DNA of 64,000 nucleotides, taken from DASQBT01 sp963782495. Lineage in GTDB: Bacteria > Pseudomonadota > Gammaproteobacteria > Burkholderiales > Thiobacillaceae. Shown here piece by piece: positions 27,101 to 34,183 of the stretch (position 1 is its first letter; each line of letters begins with the position of its first letter). The notes under the pieces are model-generated. The model searched no databases. It was given only the letters and a program-made list of their open reading frames with translations, and was not told the origin of the DNA. The translations under genes were made by a program, and so were the position numbers. Location: contig CAWAJU010000004.1 in assembly GCA_963782495.1 (NCBI GenBank), positions 124,001-188,000 on the forward strand, given 5' to 3'.

Positions 27101-27605
27101 AATCCGAAAGATTGACCAGGAAACCCGCGAATTGCTCAGGCAGACATTTGATACCGTCAATGGGCATCTGGCGGAACTATTCCCGCAGATATTTGGCGGC
27201 GGCCACGCAGAACTGGTCCTTACCGGCGATGAACTGCTAGATTCCGGCATCCAGATCGTTGCCCAACCGCCCGGCAAGCGCAACACCAGTATTCACTTGT
27301 TGTCCGGGGGAGAAAAGGCGCTAACCGCGCTTTCCCTCGTATTCTCGCTGTTCAAGCTTAACCCAGCACCATTCTGCCTGCTGGATGAGGTCGACGCGCC
27401 GCTGGACGACGCCAACACCATACGCTATTGCGACATGGTCAAGCGCATGTCTGCGGATACGCAATTCCTGTTCATCACCCACAACCGCATCACCATGGAG
27501 ATGGCGCAGCATCTTGCTGGAGTGACGATGAACGAGCCGGGTGTTTCGCGCATCGTCGCGGTGGATGTAGAAGAAGCATTGCGATTTCATGAAGCCGCTG
27601 CTTGA
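24111..27605 (+). CDS. smc: chromosome segregation protein SMC
   Basis: Encodes 1,164 residues from TTG (the family N terminus MRL-IKLAGFKSFVDPT fits exactly). The Walker A motif is GPNGCGKSN (about residues 32-40), two long coiled coils (about 170-500 and 640-990) flank a hinge (about 505-640), and the C-terminal half-head carries LSGGEKALTALSL and the Walker B block CLLDEVDAPLDDAN. SMC condenses and segregates the chromosome with ScpA and ScpB, which are not in this window. It stands alone, divergent from queF. That it lies within 2 kb of the dif site is notable but smc is not usually tied to the terminus. Confidence 0.97.
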   Translation: MRLISIKLAGFKSFVDPTTIPIPAQLTGVVGPNGCGKSNVIDAVRWVMGESSAKHLRGESMQDVIFNGSSARKPVSRASVELLFDNSQGKAAGQWSAYAEISVKRVLTRNGESTYYINNIHVRRRDVADLFLGTGLGARAYAIIEQGMISRIIEAKPEELRAYLEEAAGISKYKERRKETEARLKDARENLNRVQDIRRELTTQIEKLAAQAEVARQYKQHQAELSGAQHMLWYVRKRDAQSARGRLARDLGEVGNRLEAETSRLREIEKNLEHTRTEHYAAQDTFNALQGEFYAAQAEVSRIEQEFKYLRENRERLQKQLQDLEQRQVHLNERGGRAAAALAECTQKKAGLAELLLAAEQRLEQANARLPAREEALKATQQAVGEAQRDLSQAEQSRQVDETHLVHARKLIQQLEERQRRLSQERDSLPRPDAAALSAKEVEAANLASSLVQIRAELEQKEARWPELETARAAASQNLDACRQGLHQAEAELQALKNLQESLKADEKLGHWLNSQGLGSKARLFEQLDVEPGWEAATEALLRERLQALEGEALPNWFDSPPPARLTLVSSGSRAGRALGLMNKIHVKNPALEGALAEWLAGVSVAESYEQAKSMLGNLQEGERIVTRQGHVLTRHSITFHGLHTAVEGVLARSRDIERLEQTSKQHKTQAAQLETALQAASTAMSAAQQSIQQLRHQAGQSQNRQHTAQIEVVRLQQVLERISLRRSQIEQELAEVEAQLTSEKTDADAAEQRLKEHRSQIEFARERVFEARQERDRADRSLSEARESQRMAERSVQETQYTETTCANKIIELTEQLNALNQEKVGVSESLVRGKLEFSQVDEAPLSSGLQIALDNRVLKESTLNSFRNNLEDLSNRLRADEGLRFACEQGLTPLRERMEQLRLKDQEMLMTEAQFDSQLREAQADQDAVKLRFDQDNPRAGNLQNELNRLTAAISELGAVNLAALDELEQARERDDYLKNQHSDLLEATETLESAIRKIDQETRELLRQTFDTVNGHLAELFPQIFGGGHAELVLTGDELLDSGIQIVAQPPGKRNTSIHLLSGGEKALTALSLVFSLFKLNPAPFCLLDEVDAPLDDANTIRYCDMVKRMSADTQFLFITHNRITMEMAQHLAGVTMNEPGVSRIVAVDVEEALRFHEAAA

Positions 27606-27926
27606 TCTGGATTCAAAGCTGGCTGTCGAGATTTCCCGAAGTTTGCCAAGTCACCGCCGCAATTAAAAAGCCGATGGTTTAGTCGAATTTTCAAAAAGTT
27701 AAAGAAACACGTCGTCGATTTTTACAATAGATAAAATGATGGATACATCGATATTCATTAATTCTTTGAATAGGAAGGAATCCGCAGACCTCGCATGCGT
27801 CTTGCATACGTCGACATTGAAGTTGGTACGTGTTTTGTATTAGCTACGCCTGAGCGTCACTGGCAAGAGCCAACAAGATGACGGAAAAGCGTGCTCAATT
27901 AACTCATAAGACAAATGGAGGAATGT
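27606..27926. other. AT-rich upstream region of a PEP-CTERM gene
   Basis: This 321-bp stretch is AT-rich compared with its surroundings and has no gene. It carries a sigma-54-like promoter at 27824-27839 (separate entry). Tracts such as AATTTTCAAAAAGTTAAAG near 27690 could be bent DNA or binding sites for an enhancer protein. Confidence 0.4.
27824..27839 (+). promoter_or_regulatory. sigma-54-like -24/-12 promoter
   Basis: TGGTACGTGTTTTGTA aligns with the consensus TGGCACG-N4-TTGCA at 14 positions, with the GG and GT (normally GC) exactly 10 bases apart. The start codon of the PEP-CTERM gene lies about 75 bases beyond the expected transcription start. A similar element precedes the PEP-CTERM gene at 59113. 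PEP-CTERM genes in floc-forming betaproteobacteria are known to be controlled by RpoN with the PrsK/PrsR pair. Confidence 0.55.
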
Positions 27927-28760
27927 ATGAGGCTTCACAATGTTAAAAAGGTGGGCGTCGTAGCGCTGATGTTGACAAGCTTCGCCTGCATATCCGATGC
28001 TCAGGCTGTTGTTGCCAATGGACACAGCGAGGGTGCAGGCCTAGTACTGCAATCAGTCTTTCCCGGCGTGAGCCTTGTCCTTCCCCCCGTTTCAGATTAC
28101 GCGCCTGCTCCCTATAGCAATTCATCGCTTATCCTTCCCCTGAACCCCGTCATTCCGGGAGTTTTGGGCCTTAACTCAGGCACACTTTTCGGCTCCGACG
28201 CTTCAGATGTTAACGGCTTGCCAGGTTCAAGGAGTGCAACTGGCACCGGGACCATTAACGGGACAGCACTGGATCTGCTCGGAGTTACCTTGACTGCCGA
28301 CATTCTTAGTTCAACGTCAAGCGTCACTGGTGATTCCGGTTCCTTTGACGCTGCAGGAAGTTCGATCATCGCCAACGCGGTACTGACGATTCCGCAAGTG
28401 TTGGGTACAACGGTTATTCAGTTGAATCCGGCGGCGGCGCCCAACACAGTCATTACCAACCCAGTACTGACGTCGCTTGGAATCATCATAGTTCTGAACG
28501 AGCAACTGGTGGACGACGTGGCGGGAGGAAGTTGCGCGGCGCTTAGCTGTAAGCAGGAAACCAATGCAATTCATATAAAGCTAAATCCGCTAGGGTTGCA
28601 GTTGGTTGACGTCGACCTCAAACTGGGGCATTCCTTGGCTTCGCTGACAGCGGCTCCGGTACCGGAAGCAAGCGAATGGGCCATGATGTTGGCTGGCGTC
28701 GGGTTGATTGGCTTGCAGTTGCGCAGGCGCTCTGGTCGGGCGCACATTATTCGCGCCTAA
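27927..28760 (+). CDS. PEP-CTERM protein with choice-of-anchor-type body
   Basis: Encodes 277 residues from the ATG that follows GGAGG; an ATG four codons upstream overlaps that site and is rejected. A signal peptide ends near CISDAQA. The body is rich in Thr, Ser, Leu and Val with repeated LTADILSSTSS- and VLTIPQVLG-like strands, as in choice-of-anchor P proteins, with a CAALSC pair near residue 210. The end is VPEASEWAMMLAGVGLIGLQLRRRS, a PEP-CTERM variant with EAS in place of EPS. The product should be exported and sorted by exosortase into the envelope or exopolysaccharide matrix. A sigma-54-like promoter lies upstream. Confidence 0.85.
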   Translation: MRLHNVKKVGVVALMLTSFACISDAQAVVANGHSEGAGLVLQSVFPGVSLVLPPVSDYAPAPYSNSSLILPLNPVIPGVLGLNSGTLFGSDASDVNGLPGSRSATGTGTINGTALDLLGVTLTADILSSTSSVTGDSGSFDAAGSSIIANAVLTIPQVLGTTVIQLNPAAAPNTVITNPVLTSLGIIIVLNEQLVDDVAGGSCAALSCKQETNAIHIKLNPLGLQLVDVDLKLGHSLASLTAAPVPEASEWAMMLAGVGLIGLQLRRRSGRAHIIRA

Positions 28761-28782
28761 AAGCCGTTTCAGGCAAGGGCAA

Positions 28783-28805
28783 GAGGGGGCGAATTTCGCC
28801 CCCTC
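28783..28805 (+). terminator. strong hairpin after the PEP-CTERM gene
   Basis: A perfect 10-bp stem (GAGGGGGCGA / TCGCCCCCTC) with a 3-base loop lies 22 bp after the stop codon. No T-run follows on the plus strand, so it may be a Rho-assisted terminator or a processing site. It also marks the edge of the transposase remnant. Confidence 0.6.
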
Positions 28806-29082
28806 ACTTTGTCCCTTGCGCTGGCCTTTTTGGGAGCGCAGAAAGTGAGTTTCGTCAGCCTCGGCAATGCCAGCAAGCATTCGACTTTGCAAACACTTCG
28901 GCGCCGCAAGGAAACGGTGGCGCCAGCGATGAGCGGTGCTTACGGCAATGTGCGGGCGCTCAGCAACCTCGCGCAGAATCAACCCTTCGCGCAGGGCGAC
29001 GGTGATCGAGCCGCTTTCCGCGTTGGTGCGGCCCGGCCAGCGGGGTTCCGGTCAAAGCACTGTAATGTCTTGCCGCAGTGGC
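28806..29082 (-). pseudogene. IS1595-family transposase remnant
   Basis: Three minus-strand frames add up to a transposase of the IS1595 (ISXO2-like) group: HCGKTLQ, then SALTGTPLAGP in a second frame, then LREVAERPHIAVSTAHRWRHRF and GIAEADETHFLRSQKGQRK in a third. These match the zinc-ribbon end, the helix-turn-helix and the first catalytic Asp region. At least two frameshifts and loss of everything after QRK (the rest of the DDE domain) make it inactive. A further minus-strand frame upstream (to 29278, with RFAANLGVSERLLHAWCQ) looks like a small helix-turn-helix protein piece and may not belong to the element. Terminal inverted repeats were not found. Confidence 0.7.
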
Positions 29083-29398
29083 CCACCCCCTTGCCGACAA
29101 CTGGCAGCGGACGCGAAAGAACCTGCTCGGCCGGCGGGTAGATCGTCCAGCGCTTGGTCAAGGGGTGATTGCGGGCGCCGATGACATTGCCAGCTTGGCA
29201 CCAAGCGTGCAACAGCCGCTCGGACACGCCGAGGTTGGCCGCAAAGCGGCGCAGTGGAATGCCCTCTTGCTGGCTCATGCCACACCCCCAAACGTCCTAC
29301 CGTTCGTCGGCAAAACAGGCCCAAAATCTGCGCAACAGGTTTTATCAGGTGGAAACCCAAGCCGCGCTTGGCTTTCCGGGGCGTTTTGGGGTCTGAGA

Positions 29399-29445
29399 AA
29401 GTCTCGCCAGTGAGACTTATGTCCCTGTGTTACTAGACGGGACAT
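29399..29445. repeat. two adjacent perfect hairpins
   Basis: AAGTCTC/GAGACTT (7-bp stem, 6-base loop, 29399-29418) is followed without a gap by ATGTCCC/GGGACAT (7-bp stem, 13-base loop, 29419-29445). They lie between the transposase remnant and dif. They may be an insertion-sequence end or a transcription terminator. The rest of 29283-29668 holds dif and no gene. Confidence 0.5.
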
Positions 29446-29524
29446 GAGCCGAGGCCGAGGAAACTGCGAGAGGGGTTTTCTGGTGGGGAAACTGCCTGTT
29501 CCTTAAGCAGCCTTCCTAGAGCGT

Positions 29525-29552
29525 ACTTCGCATAATGTATATTATGTTAAAT
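29525..29552 (+). other. dif: dif chromosome dimer resolution site
   Basis: The 28-bp site has an XerC arm ACTTCGCATAA (29525-29535), a 6-base centre TGTATA (29536-29541) and an XerD arm TTATGTTAAAT (29542-29552). The centre and XerD arm are identical to Escherichia coli dif, and the XerC arm differs at only 3 outer positions, giving 25 of 28 matches. XerC and XerD recombine here to resolve chromosome dimers, activated by FtsK at the septum. The site marks the replication terminus region. Confidence 0.92.
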
Positions 29553-29668
29553 AATGACCGAGTGTATGGATTCCAATCAGCCGTGCCCGTGCATTAAGCA
29601 CCACTCCGTTGACCTAGCTGGCGATTCCCAAGCTGAAACAACATTCCAGGCGACTTCAATATGCGAGC

Positions 29669-30712
29669 TCACAAGAGCCCACGCACTCGCGATCCCGGTT
29701 CCATATCAGAACTGTAAAGTCCCATGGAAGCGAGGCTATTGAGCCGTGCTCTTGAGTAGAACGCTTGCTGAGCGGCATAGACGCTTTCTCTCTGCCCGCG
29801 CCACGCGCCCATTACTGGCTCCTGTAGTGCCCGTGCGAATGAAAATGACAGCGCCCAGGGCGCCTGTGATGACATGAGGTTTATTGCATTGAGGTTGGCA
29901 CTGGCTTCCGCGGGGGTCTGTCCGCCCGACAGGAAATTCAAGCTGGGCACTGCGGACGGTACGGTGCGTCGGAGAACCTTGAGGGTCGCCTTTGCCACCT
30001 CTTCGGGACTAGCTCGCTGGTTATGTGCGCCCCCTGGCAATACCATGCTGGGCTTAAGTATCATGTATTCCAGACTCACACCGTGCCGGTACAACGCATG
30101 GAAAACAGCATGTAGTACAGCCTCTGTTACCGCGGCACAGCGTTCCTGCGAATGATCGCCGTCCAGGAGCACTTCGGGTTCGACGATGGGAACGAAGCCG
30201 TCCGCCTGGCACACTGCCGCATAGCGCGCGAGCATTTCGGCATTGGCTTCAATTCCCAGCGAAGTGGGATTGTGCTCGGAGATCGGGTAGACCTCGCGCC
30301 ATTTGGCAAATCGCGCGCCGAGTGTCTTGTAGGTCTTCAGGCGCTCCGCAAGGCCATCAAGTCCCTGGGTGACTTTATCGCCTGGCGCGCCGGCCAGCTC
30401 CAGGGTGCCACGGTCCACTTTGATTCCCGCCACCAAGCCTTGGCGCTGAGCCAATTCTGGCAATGGTGTGCCGTCGTCAGCCCGTTGACCGAGGGTTTCC
30501 TCATATAGAATCACCCCGCTGATGTATTCGCCAATGCCAGTCGTATTCAAGAGTAAGGCACGGTAGGCACGCCGGTTTTCCTCAGTCGGTTCCACACCTA
30601 CGGCCTTGAACCTTTTGGCGATTGTGGGTCCGCTCTCATCCGCGGCAAGTATGCCCTTGCCTTTCTGGACCAATGCCACAAGGGTGGCCTGCAATTCCTC
30701 TTCAACGCTCAT
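29669..30712 (-). CDS. class I fructose-bisphosphate aldolase
   Basis: Encodes 347 residues from the ATG after GGAGAGG; upstream in-frame sequence is not part of the family. The Schiff-base lysine is Lys220 in MILKPSMVLPGG, and ILAADESGPTIAKRF near the N terminus and the LSGGQTPAEAS block are typical of class I (eukaryote-like) aldolases. It cleaves fructose 1,6-bisphosphate to two triose phosphates without a metal. The last 20 residues (YSSDMEPGSRVRGLL) differ from the usual C terminus ending in Tyr, which in animal enzymes affects turnover. It is divergent from dsrA across a 246-bp region and lies 117 bp from dif. Confidence 0.93.
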   Translation of the reverse strand: MSVEEELQATLVALVQKGKGILAADESGPTIAKRFKAVGVEPTEENRRAYRALLLNTTGIGEYISGVILYEETLGQRADDGTPLPELAQRQGLVAGIKVDRGTLELAGAPGDKVTQGLDGLAERLKTYKTLGARFAKWREVYPISEHNPTSLGIEANAEMLARYAAVCQADGFVPIVEPEVLLDGDHSQERCAAVTEAVLHAVFHALYRHGVSLEYMILKPSMVLPGGAHNQRASPEEVAKATLKVLRRTVPSAVPSLNFLSGGQTPAEASANLNAINLMSSQAPWALSFSFARALQEPVMGAWRGQRESVYAAQQAFYSRARLNSLASMGLYSSDMEPGSRVRGLL

Positions 30713-30958
30713 TTCTCCTCTCCTTTCTCCGCCATATGTCAGACCGGCGTAGGTACCCCGAGCAAGGGGAATCACCGTTGCCGAACCGCAATCACTAACA
30801 GCCCCTGGTGGCTTACAGCGACCCACTCCCAGATCGCTTTATGGCCTTTCCTACCCAATTTGGGGATGCCCACCTACCCAGAAGGATTACTCTACTATTT
30901 TAGTCAAGTACTTTGCTAGACTGAAAGTCGTCTTTCACTTTCAAGAGGTTTGTGGACT

Positions 30959-32265
30959 ATGGATCAGAACACCGAACTCCCGGATACACCCATGCTTGAT
31001 GAACTTGAAAGCGGCCCCTGGCCCAGCTTTGTGACTGGTATCAAGCGGCTGGCCAAGACCAAACCGATGGCCGTTGACCTGCTTCGCCAATTGGAAACGT
31101 CCTACGAAACGAAGAAGGGCTACTGGAAGGGCGGCACGGTAGGAGTGTTTGGTTACGGCGGCGGAATCATCCCCCGCTTCACCGAACTGAAGGACGAAGA
31201 GGGCAAGCCTCTGTATCCCGAGGCTGCCGAGTTCCACACGTTTCGGGTTCAGCCGCCGGCTGGCATGCACTACGACACCAAGACGTTGCGCTACATGTGT
31301 GACGTATGGGAAAGATATGGCTCGGGCCTGATTGCATTCCATGGCCAGTCTGGCGACATAATGTTCCAGGGTATCAAGTCCGAGAATGTCCAAGATGCGT
31401 TCAACGACTTGAACTCGCATGGTTTTGACCTGGGTGGTGCCGGACCCGCGCTGCGCACCTCCATGTCCTGTGTCGGTTCGGCGCGCTGCGAATTGTCATG
31501 CTACGACGAAGCCCGTGCGCTGCGCACGGTCATCAACAACAACCTGGACGACATGCACCGTCCCGCCCTGCCCTACAAGTTCAAGTTCAAGTTCTCCGGC
31601 TGCGGCAACGACTGCGTGAACGCCATCCAGCGTTCCGACATGGCCACCCTGGGCACCTGGCGCGACAACATGCAGGTCAACGAAAGCCTGGTCCAGGCCT
31701 GGGTCGCCAAGAACGGCAAGACCGAACTGGTCAACCAGGTCATCAGCATGTGCCCGAGCAAGGCCCTGACCCTGAAGAAGAAAGGCACCGAGAGCAAGGC
31801 GGACGGGATGGTTGCCGTAGCGGTCGATAATGATGACTGCATGGAAATCGACAACCACAACTGCGTGCGCTGCATGCATTGCCTGAATGTCATTCCTGGC
31901 GGCCTGCTGCCTGGCAAGGACCGGGGCGTGACCATCCTGGTGGGCGGCAAGGGCGTACTCAAGATCGGCGCCACCCTGGGCACCGTGGTGATTCCGTTCA
32001 TGAAGCTCGAATCCGATGAAGACTTCGAGAAGCTCAACGACCTGGCGCGCAGCATCCTCGACTTCTTTGCCGAGAATGCCCTGGAGCACGAGCGCACGGG
32101 CGAGATGATCGACCGCATCGGCCTGGTGAACTTCCTCGAGGGGATCGGGCTGGAAATCGATCCCAACATGGTCGCGCTTCCCCGCGTACCAACCCTTACG
32201 TCAGGATGGACGACTGGGACGAAGAAGCGGCCAAGTATATGGAACGCAAGAACGCTGCCGCCTAA
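30959..32265 (+). CDS. dsrA: dissimilatory sulfite reductase alpha subunit, reverse type, frameshifted near the end
   Basis: Encodes about 434 residues. The start (TPMLDELESGPWPSFVTGIKRL) matches DsrA of sulfur oxidisers. Sirohaem-[4Fe-4S] ligands are Cys171/Cys177 and Cys215/Cys219, and the inserted ferredoxin domain has CVRCMHC (302-308). DsrAB catalyses sulfite/sulfide interconversion in the cytoplasm. After LPR near 32190 the frame breaks: a one-base loss (or two-base gain) is needed to reach TNPYVRMDDWDEEAAKYMER, the conserved DsrA end, with a stop at 32263. Unrepaired, the protein gains an unrelated basic tail to 32386. No dsrB, dsrC-type partner or other dsr gene follows, which is highly unusual since DsrA works only with DsrB. 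Third codon positions are strongly G/C-biased in the middle, as in a well-expressed gene. Confidence 0.9.
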
Positions 32266-32280
32266 GCGGCGAGAGACCAA

Positions 32281-32306
32281 TCGGGCGCGGAGCGCTTCCC
32301 GCCCGA
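32281..32306 (+). terminator. hairpin after dsrA
   Basis: TCGGGCG and CGCCCGA form a 7-bp stem with a 12-base loop, starting 16 bp after the repaired dsrA stop codon. No T-run follows, so termination is only likely. A second inverted repeat (ATGCAAG / CTTGCAT) at 32396-32417 lies upstream of the next gene and could be an operator. Confidence 0.4.
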
Positions 32307-32450
32307 ATCAACATGATAAAGATAACAAGCAAGCGTCCGTTCAAATGCCAAATCGACGGACTGACACACAACGTTGCTTGATCTAAGCTTGTAGCATGCA
32401 AGATTGAATCCTTGCATTTGAAGCGCATCTAAATCGCGGAGGAACGACAA

Positions 32451-32717
32451 ATGGATCTACCCAGCAACGGCGGCAACGTGAGGATTACGCTGGAGGAGGA
32501 TGAGGGAGGCAAAAATAAGGTCGTCTTTTCTCTTGCAAACGGCAGCGAGATGAAGTTGTCGCCTGCGCAGGCCCGGCTATTGGCCACCGAATTAATTGTG
32601 GTGGTAAATCGGGCCGAAGTTCGTCGTAGCCTCAGGCGTAGCCCCAACGTCTCCGATAAACCTGGGGCGTCCAGCGGTGACGACATTGACCTGTTTCAGC
32701 CTGAATTTTCCAAATAA
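32451..32717 (+). CDS. small conserved-looking protein downstream of dsrA, unknown
   Basis: Encodes 88 residues behind a good GGAGG site with 8-base spacing. It is a soluble, charged protein: a beta-rich start (NVRITLEEDEGGKNKVVFSL), an amphipathic helix (PAQARLLATELIVVVNRAEVRRSLRR) and a disordered acidic end. No cysteines or membrane segments. I do not recognise it. It follows dsrA in the same direction by 185 bp with an inverted repeat in between, so separate control is possible. Confidence 0.6.
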   Translation: MDLPSNGGNVRITLEEDEGGKNKVVFSLANGSEMKLSPAQARLLATELIVVVNRAEVRRSLRRSPNVSDKPGASSGDDIDLFQPEFSK

Positions 32718-32726
32718 TCAACGCCG

Positions 32727-33209
32727 CTAAAGCATCTCTACGACCCAGCGGGTCACCGTTGCGGTAGCCACGGCACATTTCTGGCCGCGGGCTTCACTGA
32801 ACGCCTGGTATTCGTCCGGCTTCCACATGTCGTAAGTGCGGCCGGTGAAACGTTGCTGGAGCTCCGCACAGGTCACCCCGCCAAACTCATCGCGAAAGCG
32901 CTCTACCAACTCGGCTCCCTTCTGGAAGTTGCCGATAAAGCGACCCTTGTCGAGTTTGTCACGGTCGCGGCCGCGTTTCGAACTTAACGCCAAGAGCCCT
33001 CCGCTCAACGCGCCGCAGGCACCCTGCCCGCTCAACGCACCGCCCCCGGAAAGACCGTGACTTGCCTTGACTGTGGCGTCGTCAACGACGCCTATCGTCT
33101 CCTGCACTGCCGCGAGCACGCACTGGGGACAACAGCCATAGTCAAGTTCATAGCGCAGGGCTTTTTCATAGGCCAGCAATGCGTTTTGTTTCTTTTCTTC
33201 CTGAGTCAC
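32727..33209 (-). CDS. C_GCAxxG_C_C family protein
   Basis: Encodes about 160 residues from GTG; a TTG five codons upstream is an alternative. The family signature is visible: a CCPQC-type N-terminal pair (about residues 26-29), then GQGACGALSGGLLAL (about 63-77) matching GCAxxG, and two further single cysteines (VTCAEL, GQKCAV). Such proteins are thought to bind a metal or iron-sulfur cluster and often sit near redox enzymes in anaerobes; the biochemical role is unknown. It is convergent with the small gene downstream of dsrA, 9 bp apart. Confidence 0.75.
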   Translation of the reverse strand: MTQEEKKQNALLAYEKALRYELDYGCCPQCVLAAVQETIGVVDDATVKASHGLSGGGALSGQGACGALSGGLLALSSKRGRDRDKLDKGRFIGNFQKGAELVERFRDEFGGVTCAELQQRFTGRTYDMWKPDEYQAFSEARGQKCAVATATVTRWVVEML

Positions 33210-33403
33210 GGTCGCGCCCCACAAATATCAGTACCCGCTAATATACAGTATATTCAAGCGAAATTCTGCTCGTGCGACCTGGAATGAAGGCCTCCGTCCG
33301 CATGGGCTCAATTCGGCGGGCTTTCACGGCATCGTGGTCGGGCAAAAACAGTTGACCGGGCTGCCCTCACAGCGCTGCGGCGCCTGCGCACCCGGTTCAG
33401 AAT

Positions 33404-34183
33404 TCAGTCCGATGTTCCAGTCGACTTACCCAAAGCCGTGGCCAGAGTCGAAAAGATATCCATGGGCACCGGAAATACGATAGTCGAAGACTTGTCGCCG
33501 GCAATGGCCGACAAGGTCTGCAGGTAGCGCAATTGCATGGCTTCCGGTTGGCGGGCCAGCATCTGCGCAGCTTGCAAGAGCTTTTCCGAAGCCTGCAACT
33601 CTCCTTCCGCGTGGATCACCTTGGCTCGACGTTCGCGCTCGGCCTCGGCCTGCCGGGCGATGGCCCGCACCATGGACTCGTTGATATCCACGTGCTTGAT
33701 TTCCACATTGGAGACCTTGATTCCCCAGGCATCGGTCTGGCTGTCCAGGGCTTGCTGAATGTCCACATTGAGCTTTTCGCGTTCGGCCAGCATTTCGTCG
33801 AGTTCATGCTTCCCGAGCACCGCGCGTAGAGTAGTCTGTGAAAGCTGGCTGGTGGCGTTGAGGAAATCCTCCACCTTGATGATCGCCCTCTCGGGGTCGA
33901 CGATACGGAAATACACGACCGCATTCACTTTGACCGACACGTTGTCGCGCGAAATGACGTCTTGCGGGGGCACATCAAAGACCACGGTACGCAAGTCCAC
34001 TCGCACCATCTGTTGAATACCGGGGATCACAATGATGAGGCCCGGACCTTTGACTTTCCAGAAGCGTCCCAGCAGAAAAATGACGCCGCGCTCGTATTCG
34101 CGCAAAACCCGAAGGGTGCCAATTACAAAGATGACAAGCAGGACGATAAGTCCAGAAAATCCAATATCAAGTCCCATGATCAT
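33404..34183 (-). CDS. slipin (SPFH/stomatin-like membrane protein)
   Basis: Encodes 259 residues. One N-terminal hydrophobic segment (8-27) is followed by the SPFH/band 7 domain (REYERGVIFLLGRF, then GPGLIIVIPGIQQMVRVDLR) and an Ala/Glu-rich coiled coil (about 170-215). Stomatin-like proteins assemble into membrane microdomains and partner with NfeD proteases. The start ATG overlaps the nfeD stop codon (ATGA), so the pair is translationally coupled. Confidence 0.92.
   Translation of the reverse strand: MIMGLDIGFSGLIVLLVIFVIGTLRVLREYERGVIFLLGRFWKVKGPGLIIVIPGIQQMVRVDLRTVVFDVPPQDVISRDNVSVKVNAVVYFRIVDPERAIIKVEDFLNATSQLSQTTLRAVLGKHELDEMLAEREKLNVDIQQALDSQTDAWGIKVSNVEIKHVDINESMVRAIARQAEAERERRAKVIHAEGELQASEKLLQAAQMLARQPEAMQLRYLQTLSAIAGDKSSTIVFPVPMDIFSTLATALGKSTGTSD

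Noticed and set aside
29554..29742. 62-codon plus-strand frame beside dif
   Set aside because: It overlaps the aldolase end, has no ribosome-binding site and resembles no protein.
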